12,341 nt of DNA. Source: Alphaproteobacteria bacterium. GTDB lineage: Bacteria > Pseudomonadota > Alphaproteobacteria > Puniceispirillales > Puniceispirillaceae. The stretch's first letter is position 1, and each line of letters starts with the position of its first letter. A model generated the notes under the pieces. It did no database searches. It worked only from the letters and a program-made list of their open reading frames with translations, and was not told the origin of the DNA. This document shows positions 6,362 through 12,341 of this stretch, piece by piece. Made by a program: the position numbers and the translations under genes. The stretch covers positions 1-12,341 of the forward strand of contig JADHLK010000031.1 of assembly GCA_016780695.1 (NCBI GenBank), written 5' to 3'.

Positions 6362-8152
6362 CCCATCTTGCAACTTGACCAGCTGGCCGTCTTGCAGCTG
6401 GTGCAGTGCATAGCGGCGCTGATTGACCCCTTCGGGCAACAGGCGGAACGGGCCGCTGAAACCGTTAAAGCCCTTTGGCCGGGTCAGCTTGCGGGACCAG
6501 CTGACAATATCCTCCGGTTTGCTGTCGGCATCCGCAAAGGCGGCGATCATGGCCATCGCATCAAAGCCGGTCTTGGCCAGTGATTCAGCCGGTTCAGCAA
6601 AGCTGTTTTGCCAGATTTTCTGCAATCTGGCATCATCTGGCAGATCGGGCAGGGCGATCACACTGCCTTGCAAGGACGGCTCATCGCGCAAGCTGTCACG
6701 GGCCCATAAATCAGTTCCCAGATACAACACCCGGTCCGGCCCCAGATCATAATAGGCCAGCACCGGAGCGGTGCGCAGGACAAAATCCTCACCACCTGTC
6801 AGCAGGATCGCATCAAAGGCAGGCGGCGGCAGGTCTAGCTGGCCTTCAACGGGCGGTATATATCTGGCAAAGGCGCGCACCTCATCAGCGAGGGCCTGCT
6901 GGTCATCCAGAATATCCTCTTCCAGCAAGCGCAAATCAGCCAGCCCAATGCCCAGCTCCTGCAGGCGCCGCAGCGCATGATCACGCAGCTTTGTGCCAAA
7001 GATATCTGTTGCAGACAGGATGGCGATGCGCTCTTTACCTGTGCTGATCGCATGGCCGAGCAGCATATCAAGCTGTTGTTCTGGCAGATAACCCATCACC
7101 CAGCGCCCGGGGCGCGCCACCTGCTGATTGTTGGAAAGCGAGAGCGCAGGCAGGCGGGCTGGCATCCCGCTGCTGTCCATTGCCTCAGCTGAGGCGGTAA
7201 AGAGCGGGCCGATCAGGATATCGGTTTCTGCCTTGATGGCTTCCCGCGCTGCCAGGGCGGCCCGCGGCCCGCCAGCAGTATCCAGATAGACCAGCTCCAG
7301 CCCTTGCTTGCCGGACTGGAACAGGGCCAATTCTGCCCCGGCTGCTATTTGTCCGCCAAGCCCCGCCCATTCACCGCTGAAGGGCAATAACAGACCAACC
7401 CGCAGATTATCTGCCGGTTTGGTGGGCAGCTGAAAATCACTTTCCAGCGAATCACGCGGTGATTTTTCTGCCAGCAGGGCCATGGCAGCCTCTATCGCCT
7501 GTTCTGCCAGAGCTGCTGTATTCTCCTGATCAGCAGGCGGGGTGGCCAGCTCGCCCTGACTGTCAGATGAGGGCGGGACCGGCTGCATCGGGGCCAGCAG
7601 CAGTCCGGGATCACGCTGTTCTTCAAAAACATCCTCTTGTGGGCGCGGGCTGGTCAGGCTGGCGATCAGATTGCCAACCATATCTTCTGGCAAATCCTCA
7701 CCAGCCGGGCTGGTCGGCGATGTGTTTTCTGCCAATGTGTCGGTTTTGGCTTCTGGCTTTTCTGATGACCCCGGCTCGGCAGGCAGGGGCGGGGTTGGCT
7801 GCTCGGTGCGCGGCGCAATGACTTTTTCTTCATTGATCACCGGTTTTTTCATAAGGCTGACTGTCGGGCTTGTGCCAATGCCGCGTGCCTGGGCAGTTCT
7901 GCGTGCGGGTGCCTGTTGCCCCTTGGTCTCTGGTCCAGTCTGTTGTGGCCCAGTCATTTGTGGCCCATTGTTCTCTGGCCCAGCGGCAATTTGCGGGACA
8001 ACCCCTTGCCCGTTGTCCGCCCCCTGCTGTTTGGGCGAGACAACCGGCGCCGGGGCGCGCAGTTCCGGCGGCGGATGCTGACAGGCTGCCAGCAAAAACA
8101 AAATCGCGGCTGCCCAGCGGCAGCTTTTATTTGGCAAAGACCCTTTGGCCAA
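6350..8152 (-). CDS. LppC/LpoA-like lipoprotein (penicillin-binding protein activator, periplasmic-binding fold)
   Basis: Predicted outer-membrane lipoprotein; the E. coli relative LpoA stimulates the peptidoglycan synthase PBP1A. With the TTG start at 8152 the product is 600 residues. It has a short basic N-terminus, a hydrophobic stretch WAAAILFLLAAC with lipobox cysteine C24, and a Pro/Gln/Glu-rich linker of about 220 residues. The C-terminal half (about 248-595) is a type I periplasmic-binding fold beginning LRVGLLLPFSGEWAGLGGQIAAGAEL and containing DILIGPLFTASA and VLYLGTDLW. The start is supported by AGGAG (8159-8163) 6 nt before the TTG and by the signal peptide; the open frame runs further up to 8380 without such support. 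The long linker replaces the TPR-like N-terminal domain of enteric LpoA. It is divergent from rsmI, as lpoA is in E. coli. The lipoprotein and fold are clear; activation of a particular penicillin-binding protein is inference. Confidence 0.88.
   Translation of the reverse strand: MAKGSLPNKSCRWAAAILFLLAACQHPPPELRAPAPVVSPKQQGADNGQGVVPQIAAGPENNGPQMTGPQQTGPETKGQQAPARRTAQARGIGTSPTVSLMKKPVINEEKVIAPRTEQPTPPLPAEPGSSEKPEAKTDTLAENTSPTSPAGEDLPEDMVGNLIASLTSPRPQEDVFEEQRDPGLLLAPMQPVPPSSDSQGELATPPADQENTAALAEQAIEAAMALLAEKSPRDSLESDFQLPTKPADNLRVGLLLPFSGEWAGLGGQIAAGAELALFQSGKQGLELVYLDTAGGPRAALAAREAIKAETDILIGPLFTASAEAMDSSGMPARLPALSLSNNQQVARPGRWVMGYLPEQQLDMLLGHAISTGKERIAILSATDIFGTKLRDHALRRLQELGIGLADLRLLEEDILDDQQALADEVRAFARYIPPVEGQLDLPPPAFDAILLTGGEDFVLRTAPVLAYYDLGPDRVLYLGTDLWARDSLRDEPSLQGSVIALPDLPDDARLQKIWQNSFAEPAESLAKTGFDAMAMIAAFADADSKPEDIVSWSRKLTRPKGFNGFSGPFRLLPEGVNQRRYALHQLQDGQLVKLQDGLGQ
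7922..7981 (-). repeat. Four tandem 15-bp units encoding GPxxx pentapeptides
   Basis: Four consecutive 15-bp units (7967-7981, 7952-7966, 7937-7951, 7922-7936) on the minus strand each begin GGGCCA or GGACCA. They encode GPENN, GPQMT, GPQQT and GPETK in the lipoprotein linker (residues 58-77). The two middle units are nearly identical in DNA, so slippage is the likely origin. Copy number may differ between strains. Confidence 0.8.
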
Positions 8153-8158
8153 CCCTCT

Positions 8159-8163
8159 CTCCT
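8159..8163 (-). promoter_or_regulatory. Ribosome binding site that sets the TTG start of the LppC-like gene
   Basis: AGGAG on the minus strand lies 6 nt before TTG 8150-8152. It is the strongest Shine-Dalgarno in the neighbourhood and no ATG or GTG is correctly placed downstream before the signal peptide, so it decides the start. Confidence 0.8.
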
Positions 8164-8186
8164 GACTGGCTTTTATGCTGTAACCC

Positions 8187-8194
8187 TCTATAGT
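8187..8194. promoter_or_regulatory. Symmetric CTATAG element, probable divergent -10 boxes for rsmI and the LppC-like gene
   Basis: The palindrome CTATAG gives TATAGT on the plus strand (8189-8194, 5 of 6 to TATAAT) and TATAGA on the minus strand (8192 down to 8187, 4 of 6). Plus-strand initiation 6-7 nt downstream falls at 8200-8201, on the rsmI ATG. Minus-strand initiation near 8180 would give a leader of about 28 nt containing AGGAG. The plus-strand -35 is poor (CTGGCT at 8166-8171, 3 of 6 at 17 nt). Confidence 0.4.
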
Positions 8195-8200
8195 GATGAC

Positions 8201-9091
8201 ATGAAACCGGGGATGATTCAACAGAGGCCGCCTGAGAAGTCTTATAAAGCGGGATTGCTGAAGATTGTGGCCACACCGGTCGGCAATCTGGGCGATCTGA
8301 GTCCGCGGGCCGCAGACGCGCTGGCCAAGGCGGATATTATCGCCTGTGAAGATACCCGCCAGACACGCAAGCTCCTGCAACTCTGCCAGATTGACAGCCG
8401 CGCCAGATTACTGGCCTATCATGACCATAACGGGGCGCAAATGCGGCCAAAATTGCTCACCGCCCTGCAACGGGGCCAGCAAGTTGCGCTGGTCAGCGAT
8501 GCCGGCACGCCGCTGATTTCGGATCCCGGCTACAAGCTGGTGGCCGCCTGTCATGAGGCCGGGATAGCGGTAACCAGCCTGCCGGGACCCGCCGCACCGA
8601 TCCTCGCTCTCAGCATGGCGGGGCTTCCCTCTGACCGATTTGTCTTTCAGGGCTTTGTGCCAGACCAGACCGGACGGGCAAAAAGCCGCATCGCCGAAAC
8701 AGCAGACTGGCCGGTAACCCAGATCTGGTTTGAAAGCCCACGCCGTTTGGCCGCCACTCTGCGGCTGATGGCTGAGATGCTCGGCCCCAGAGAGGCGGTG
8801 ATCGCGCGTGAATTGACCAAGCTGCATGAAGAGCTGCATCGCGGCACCCTCAGCGATCTGGCCGATCATTATGAGGCCAGCGGCCCGCCCAAAGGCGAGC
8901 TTGTCTTGCTGGTCGGGCCGACGGGCCCGGCGCGACCCGCCAAGGCTGAGCTGATCGCCATGCTAAAAAAGGCGCGCACCACAGAATCACTGAAAGACAG
9001 CGTAGCGGCGGTTGCTGAGGCGACCGGCATAGCCCGCCGGGAAATCTATCAGCTGGCCCTGACGCTGGATCAGCCGGGTGAGCATGGCTGA
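8201..9091 (+). CDS. rsmI: 16S rRNA (cytidine(1402)-2'-O)-methyltransferase RsmI
   Basis: SAM-dependent methyltransferase of the tetrapyrrole methylase fold that 2'-O-methylates C1402 in the decoding centre of 16S rRNA. The 296-residue product has GLLKIVATPVGNLGDLSPRA (18-37), ADIIACEDTRQTRKLL (44-59), LVSDAGTPLISDPGYKLV (97-114), SLPGPAAPILALSMAGLPSDRFVFQGF (126-152) and WFESPRRL (176-183). Length fits the family (about 285-300). ATG 8201 lacks an obvious Shine-Dalgarno, but a TATAGT -10 box ends 6 nt upstream, so the transcript may be leaderless. An in-frame ATG at 8213 is an alternative. It is divergent from the LppC-like gene by 48 nt and overlaps yraN, so the two are probably co-transcribed. 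Confidence 0.97.
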   Translation: MKPGMIQQRPPEKSYKAGLLKIVATPVGNLGDLSPRAADALAKADIIACEDTRQTRKLLQLCQIDSRARLLAYHDHNGAQMRPKLLTALQRGQQVALVSDAGTPLISDPGYKLVAACHEAGIAVTSLPGPAAPILALSMAGLPSDRFVFQGFVPDQTGRAKSRIAETADWPVTQIWFESPRRLAATLRLMAEMLGPREAVIARELTKLHEELHRGTLSDLADHYEASGPPKGELVLLVGPTGPARPAKAELIAMLKKARTTESLKDSVAAVAEATGIARREIYQLALTLDQPGEHG

Positions 9092-9452
9092 GGCACAGCG
9101 CCAGCAGGCCGAATTGCAGGGCCGCCGCGCCGAGCTGGCAACGCTCTGGCTCTACCGGCTGGCTGGATGGCGGCTTTTGGCCCGCCGCCATCGCACCCGC
9201 TATGGGGAAATTGACCTGATGATGAGCCGCTTTCGAACGCTGCTTTTCATTGAGGTAAAATGGCGCGCCAGACAGCTGACAGCAGAGGAAATGCTGCCCG
9301 GTCCGGCCCAGCAACAACGCCTCTTGCGGGCCATGACAGCAGAGCTGGCGCGGCTTTCAGCGCGGCGGGGCGGGGCGTTGCAAGGGCGGTTTGATCTTAT
9401 CTGTTGGGCAGGCTGGCGACCGGTTCTTTGGCTGCGGCAAGTGGCGCTGTAG
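9084..9452 (+). CDS. yraN: YraN family protein (UPF0102), nuclease-like fold
   Basis: Small conserved protein of the UPF0102/YraN family, whose fold resembles PD-(D/E)XK nucleases; its role is not established. The 122-residue product shows the family pattern: GRRAELATLWLYRLAGWRLLARRHRT (13-38), then GEIDL (41-45) and FIEVKWR (55-61), which supply D44, E57 and K59 as the candidate active-site triad. It ends with FDLICW. ATG 9084 overlaps the rsmI stop by 8 nt. A GTG at 9078, two codons earlier and preceded by GGAT at 7 nt, is an equally possible start. yraN beside rsmI is a widespread arrangement in proteobacteria, which supports the call. Confidence 0.93.
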   Translation: MAEAQRQQAELQGRRAELATLWLYRLAGWRLLARRHRTRYGEIDLMMSRFRTLLFIEVKWRARQLTAEEMLPGPAQQQRLLRAMTAELARLSARRGGALQGRFDLICWAGWRPVLWLRQVAL

Positions 9453-9475
9453 GGCCGCGGCTGGCAAATCGGGAC

Positions 9476-9505
9476 TTGACCCGATTCAGCAAAAAAGGTT
9501 TTAGT
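9476..9505 (+). promoter_or_regulatory. Possible sigma-70 promoter of the BON lipoprotein gene
   Basis: TTGACC (9476-9481, 5 of 6 to TTGACA) is followed after 18 nt by TTTAGT (9500-9505, 4 of 6 to TATAAT). It lies just after the yraN stop and before the hairpin at 9523-9546. A GATTC (9483-9487), a GANTC site, lies in the spacer. Confidence 0.35.
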
Positions 9506-9522
9506 GAGAGAGGCACACCACC

Positions 9523-9546
9523 GCCGGGAAGCCTGCGGCTTTTTTT
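9523..9546 (+). terminator. Hairpin plus T tract: weak Rho-independent terminator or attenuator
   Basis: GCCG (9523-9526) and CGGC (9536-9539) form a short G/C stem with a 9-nt loop, directly followed by seven T (9540-9546) and a second T-rich run (9552-9557). An alternative stem is CCGC/GCGG (9521-9524 with 9535-9538). It can end the rsmI-yraN transcript. If the promoter at 9476-9505 is real, it would sit inside the next gene's leader. The stem is only 4 bp, so efficiency is doubtful. Confidence 0.45.
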
Positions 9547-9577
9547 GCTTCTTTTTTACCCAACTTCCAGGATGGAT

Positions 9578-10180
9578 ATGATGAACCGAACAAGACCCCT
9601 TATCACCTTGCTGTTTTTACTGCTGGCTGCCGGGTTGGGTCTGGGGGGCTGTGCACCGGCACTGGTGGGCGTTGGCACAGCAGCGGTTGCTGCATCCTCA
9701 ACCGAAAAGGGCTTTTCTACCTCAGTCAGCGATACCGTTATCCAGGCCAAAATCGCTGATAAATATCTGCAAAAAGATATTGATTTGACCGAAGGGGTAG
9801 ATGTGACAGTCAATGACGGGTCGGTGCTGCTGACCGGTAAAATCGAAACGGCCGAGAAAAAGATAGAAGCCACCCGCCTGGCCTGGAAGATAAAAGGCGT
9901 GCGCGAGGTGATCAATGAGGTGCAGGTCACCGAAACATCCAATTTGAAGGATATTGCCAAGGATCTGGCCGCCGCTGCACAGCTGCGGGCCAAGTTGATT
10001 GGTGATGCGGACATCTCCTCGCTGAATTATTCCATTGATGTGGTCAATGGCATTGTCTATCTGTCCGGCGTGGCTGAGACAGAGGCCGAGCGCGAACGGG
10101 TCATCGCCCATGCGCGTGAATTGCGCTTTGCCAAAAAGGTCTTCAATTATATCCTTTTATCCAGCGACAAGCGGGACTGA
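9578..10180 (+). CDS. dolP: BON domain lipoprotein, DolP/YraP-like
   Basis: Predicted lipoprotein with two BON domains, like E. coli DolP (YraP), an outer-membrane-associated lipoprotein that supports envelope integrity. The 200-residue product begins MMNRTRPLITLLFLLLAAGL and has lipobox GLGGC with C25. ALVGVGTAAVAA follows, close to the corresponding DolP stretch. BON domain 1 (about 51-119) includes VDVTVNDGSVLLTGKIET and VREVINEVQV. BON domain 2 (about 129-195) includes YSIDVVNGIVYLSGVAETEAE and KKVFNYILL. Length matches DolP (191). ATG 9578 has AGGA 5 nt upstream; ATG 9581 and ATG 9572 are alternatives. Its place after rsmI-yraN matches the order in E. coli, which strengthens the DolP assignment. 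It is followed by gshB after 10 nt. Lipoprotein and BON calls are firm; orthology with DolP is inferred. Confidence 0.93.
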   Translation: MMNRTRPLITLLFLLLAAGLGLGGCAPALVGVGTAAVAASSTEKGFSTSVSDTVIQAKIADKYLQKDIDLTEGVDVTVNDGSVLLTGKIETAEKKIEATRLAWKIKGVREVINEVQVTETSNLKDIAKDLAAAAQLRAKLIGDADISSLNYSIDVVNGIVYLSGVAETEAERERVIAHARELRFAKKVFNYILLSSDKRD

Positions 10181-10190
10181 TTTTTCTGTT

Positions 10191-11150
10191 ATGACCGCTT
10201 CTGCCTTACGGGTTGCTATTCAGATGGATCCCATAGAGGGGGTCGATATTGCCGGTGATACCAGCTTCCGGCTGGCATTGGAGGCGCAGAGCCGCGGCCA
10301 TATCCTGTTTGTTTATCAACCAGATAGCCTATCCTGGCAGCAAGGCAGGCTGCGCGCCAGAGCCAGCCAGGTGCAGCTGCGCGATGAGCCGGGCAACCAT
10401 GTCACCGCTGCGCCGCCGGAATTGCTGGATTTGGCCAGCATGGATGTGCTGCTGATGCGCCAAGACCCGCCCTTTGATATGAGCTATATTACCGCCACGC
10501 ATCTGCTGGAACAGCTCAGCGGCCAGGTGCTGGTGGTCAATGATCCGGTCTCGGTGCGGAATGCGCCGGAAAAGCTGCTGGTCACGCAATTTTCTGATCT
10601 GATGCCGCCGACCCTTATCAGCCGTGATGCTGACCAGATAAAAGCCTTTCGGGCTGAATATAAGGATATCATCATCAAACCCCTGTTCGGCAATGGTGGG
10701 GCCGGTGTGTTCCGGCTGCGGGATGGGGATGAGAATATTCATTCGCTGATGGAAATGTTTTTTGCCCAATCGCGCGAGCCGGTGATGGTGCAGGCCTATT
10801 TGCCAGAAGTCCGGCAAGGCGATAAGCGTATCATTCTGATTGAGGGCGAGGCGGCCGGGGCGATTAACCGGGTGCCAGCTGAGGGCGAGGCGCGATCCAA
10901 TATGCATGTTGGCGGTCGCGCTGAAGCCTGTGAAATGACCGCGCGGGATCTGGAAATCTGCGCGGCGATTGGCCCGCTGCTAAGAGAACAGGGGCTGATT
11001 TTTGTCGGCATTGATGTGATCGGCAACTGGCTGACTGAGATTAATGTGACCTCGCCGACCGGCATCCGCGAGATTGAGAATTTCACCGGTGTGAATCTGG
11101 CAGCCGCCACCTGGCAGGCGATAGAAAAACGGCTGGCGGGTCACGCCTGA
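10191..11150 (+). CDS. gshB: Glutathione synthetase
   Basis: ATP-grasp ligase that joins gamma-glutamylcysteine and glycine to make glutathione in the cytosol. The 319-residue product starts with the prokaryotic GSH-synthase N-terminal domain (LRVAIQMDPIEGVDIAGDTS, 6-25). It continues with LLMRQDPPFDMSYITATHLLE (87-107), VVNDPVSVRNAPEKL (115-129) and the ATP-grasp core KPLFGNGGAGVFR (163-175). Also present are VRQGDKRIILIEGEAAGAINR (207-227), NMHVGG (237-242) and the metal and product site FVGIDVIGNWLTEINVTSPTGIREIE (271-296). Length is the family norm (about 315-320). ATG 10191 lies 10 nt after the BON lipoprotein stop, with only a weak ribosome binding site, so co-transcription and coupling are likely. 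Its 3' end overlaps comM by 10 nt, tail to tail. Confidence 0.98.
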   Translation: MTASALRVAIQMDPIEGVDIAGDTSFRLALEAQSRGHILFVYQPDSLSWQQGRLRARASQVQLRDEPGNHVTAAPPELLDLASMDVLLMRQDPPFDMSYITATHLLEQLSGQVLVVNDPVSVRNAPEKLLVTQFSDLMPPTLISRDADQIKAFRAEYKDIIIKPLFGNGGAGVFRLRDGDENIHSLMEMFFAQSREPVMVQAYLPEVRQGDKRIILIEGEAAGAINRVPAEGEARSNMHVGGRAEACEMTARDLEICAAIGPLLREQGLIFVGIDVIGNWLTEINVTSPTGIREIENFTGVNLAAATWQAIEKRLAGHA

Positions 11151-12341
11151 AGCGGGCGCAAGCGATAGGAAATCGCCTCTGCCATATGGAGTGTGTCTAT
11201 TTCCTCTGCCACGGCGAGATCGCGGATGCTGGCAGCGACCCGCAGGATTTTGTGATAGGCGCGGGCTGAGAGTTTTTGCTGATCCAGCACCTTTTTCAAT
11301 AGCTCCAGCGCGGCGGCTGAAATGGCCATCTGCCGATCCAGCTGGTCCGGGCTGAGGCGGGCATTCACCAACGGCATATCGGGGCTGATGCGACGGCCAG
11401 CCATTTTTTCCCGTGCTGCCAGAATCCGGCCCTGAATAGGGGCGGATGGCTCTGCCCGGCTGTTATCGAGCAGCTGGTCTGCGCTCTGCTCTTCTATATC
11501 CAGAATGATATCAAAGCGATCCAGCATCGGCCCGGAAACGCGTGACATATAATTGCGCCCGCAATCCGGGGCCCGGCTGCAGGCCCGCGCCGGGTCCGAC
11601 AGATAGCCAGAGCGACACGGATTCATCGCAGCAATCAGCTGAAACTGGGCTGGATAGCGGATATGGTTATTGGCTCTGGCAATGACCACCTCTCCTGTTT
11701 CCATGGGCTGGCGCAGCGAATCAAGGGCCGGACGGGCAAATTCGGCCAGCTCATCGAGAAACAGAACGCCGCGATGCGAGAGCGAGATTTCCCCCGGACG
11801 CGCTTTCTGGCCACCGCCGACCAAAGCCGCCATAGAGGCGGAATGATGCGGTTCACGAAAAGGCCGCTCAGTTACCAACCCTTCATCGGGCGGCACTTCG
11901 CCAACCAGCGAATGAATCATGGTGACTTCCAGCGATTCCTCTGCCGTCAGCGGCGGCAACAGCCCGGGCAGCCTGGCTGCCAGCATGGATTTTCCAGCTC
12001 CAGGCGGGCCAATCATCAACAGATTATGACCACCCGCCGCCGCGATTTCCAAAGCCCGTCTGGCGGTTTCCTGGCCTTTCAGCTCAGCCATATCGCGCAC
12101 CCGCCGCGTCTGGGTGACCGGCTTTTGCACCGGCGCAGGCAGCAGCTGATGGCCGCGCAGATGATTGATCAGGGCCGGCAGGTTGGGGGCCGCGATGATC
12201 TCCCGCCCCTCTGCCCAAACCGCTTCTGGCCCATTGGCAGCCGGACAGATCAGACGCAGATTTTCCGCCGCCGCCGCGATAGCCGCAGGCAAGACCCCGG
12301 CTACCTGCAAAATAGACCCATCCAGCAACAGCTCTCCCATC
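11141..12341 (-). CDS. comM: ComM/YifB family Mg-chelatase-like AAA+ ATPase, N-terminus cut by window edge
   Basis: Hexameric AAA+ helicase family; ComM promotes branch migration of incoming DNA during natural transformation, and homologues occur widely in species not known to be competent. The visible 400 codons cover the end of the Lon/ChlI-like N-terminal domain (GELLLDGSILQVAGVLPAA) and a variable linker. The AAA+ core follows with Walker A GPPGAGKS (111-118 of the fragment), Walker B GVLFLDE (191-197), the NPC cysteine segment (C242, C254, C260) and SGPMLDRFDI. The C-terminal domain has LSARAYHKILRVAASIRDLA. Full-length members are about 500 residues, so about 100 residues lie off the right edge; the ATG at 12338-12340 is internal, not the true start. 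The last 10 nt overlap gshB. A helicase role in this organism is inferred from the family. Confidence 0.95.
   Translation of the reverse strand, partial: MGELLLDGSILQVAGVLPAAIAAAAENLRLICPAANGPEAVWAEGREIIAAPNLPALINHLRGHQLLPAPVQKPVTQTRRVRDMAELKGQETARRALEIAAAGGHNLLMIGPPGAGKSMLAARLPGLLPPLTAEESLEVTMIHSLVGEVPPDEGLVTERPFREPHHSASMAALVGGGQKARPGEISLSHRGVLFLDELAEFARPALDSLRQPMETGEVVIARANNHIRYPAQFQLIAAMNPCRSGYLSDPARACSRAPDCGRNYMSRVSGPMLDRFDIILDIEEQSADQLLDNSRAEPSAPIQGRILAAREKMAGRRISPDMPLVNARLSPDQLDRQMAISAAALELLKKVLDQQKLSARAYHKILRVAASIRDLAVAEEIDTLHMAEAISYRLRPLQA

Noticed and set aside
7916..8200. Upstream extension of the rsmI frame
   Set aside because: It is antisense to the lipoprotein gene; RsmI homology begins only after 8201.
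8153..8380. N-terminal extension of the LppC-like frame, beginning at an upstream ATG inside rsmI
   Set aside because: It would place the lipoprotein signal peptide in the middle of the protein. The TTG at 8152 with AGGAG and an immediate signal sequence explains the start better.
9404..9577. Upstream extension of the BON lipoprotein frame
   Set aside because: It overlaps the end of yraN and the hairpin-T tract. The lipoprotein signal sequence and the AGGA site fix the start at about 9578.
12338..12340. ATG near the right edge as the comM start
   Set aside because: The family has about 100 more residues before this point, so this Met is internal and the gene continues off the window.
1..12341. 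Mobile element, phage, toxin-antitoxin, CRISPR or a defence system
   Set aside because: All twelve long coding regions are recognised housekeeping families, with tight spacing and uniform composition; no transposase, integrase, array or terminal repeats were seen.

Overview
The window is a dense housekeeping stretch of a proteobacterial chromosome, most likely from an alphaproteobacterium. The evidence for this is the gene order (hrcA divergent from rph-rdgB-hemW, then rsmI-yraN-BON lipoprotein-gshB-comM), the protein sequences, and two matches to the alphaproteobacterial RpoH heat-shock promoter (CTTG-N17/18-CYTATnT). The species cannot be named from this sequence. Twelve protein genes are present, ten complete and two cut by the window ends. 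No tRNA, rRNA, insertion sequence, phage gene or CRISPR array was seen.

Left part (1-3703, minus strand): hrcA, grpE and the first 563 codons of dnaK read leftward. dnaK has its own textbook RpoH promoter in the grpE-dnaK gap. The hrcA-grpE gap holds a strongly structured leader in which an upstream CTTCCC can pair with the grpE ribosome binding site; this is a candidate RNA thermometer. No CIRCE operator for HrcA was seen.

Middle part (3704-6361, plus strand): a divergent intergenic region carries a second RpoH-type promoter that drives rph (RNase PH), rdgB (XTP/dITP pyrophosphatase) and hemW (heme chaperone, radical SAM family). These three genes overlap by a few bases and look like one operon. 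The genes of protein refolding, RNA trimming and nucleotide-pool cleaning would thus share one heat-shock control point.

Right part (6350-12341): an LppC/LpoA-like envelope lipoprotein (minus) is divergent from rsmI-yraN (plus), followed by a DolP-like double-BON lipoprotein and gshB (glutathione synthetase). This mirrors the E. coli neighbourhood yraL(rsmI)/yraM(lpoA)-yraN-diaA-yraP(dolP), without diaA and with gshB added. comM, an AAA+ branch-migration helicase homologue, ends convergently on gshB and runs off the right edge. Convergent pairs overlap at their stop codons (hemW/lppC by 12 nt, gshB/comM by 10 nt).

I found no new multi-gene system. The observations most worth a second look are regulatory: the two RpoH promoters, the structured grpE leader, and a symmetric CTATAG element that may fire in both directions and give a leaderless rsmI transcript.
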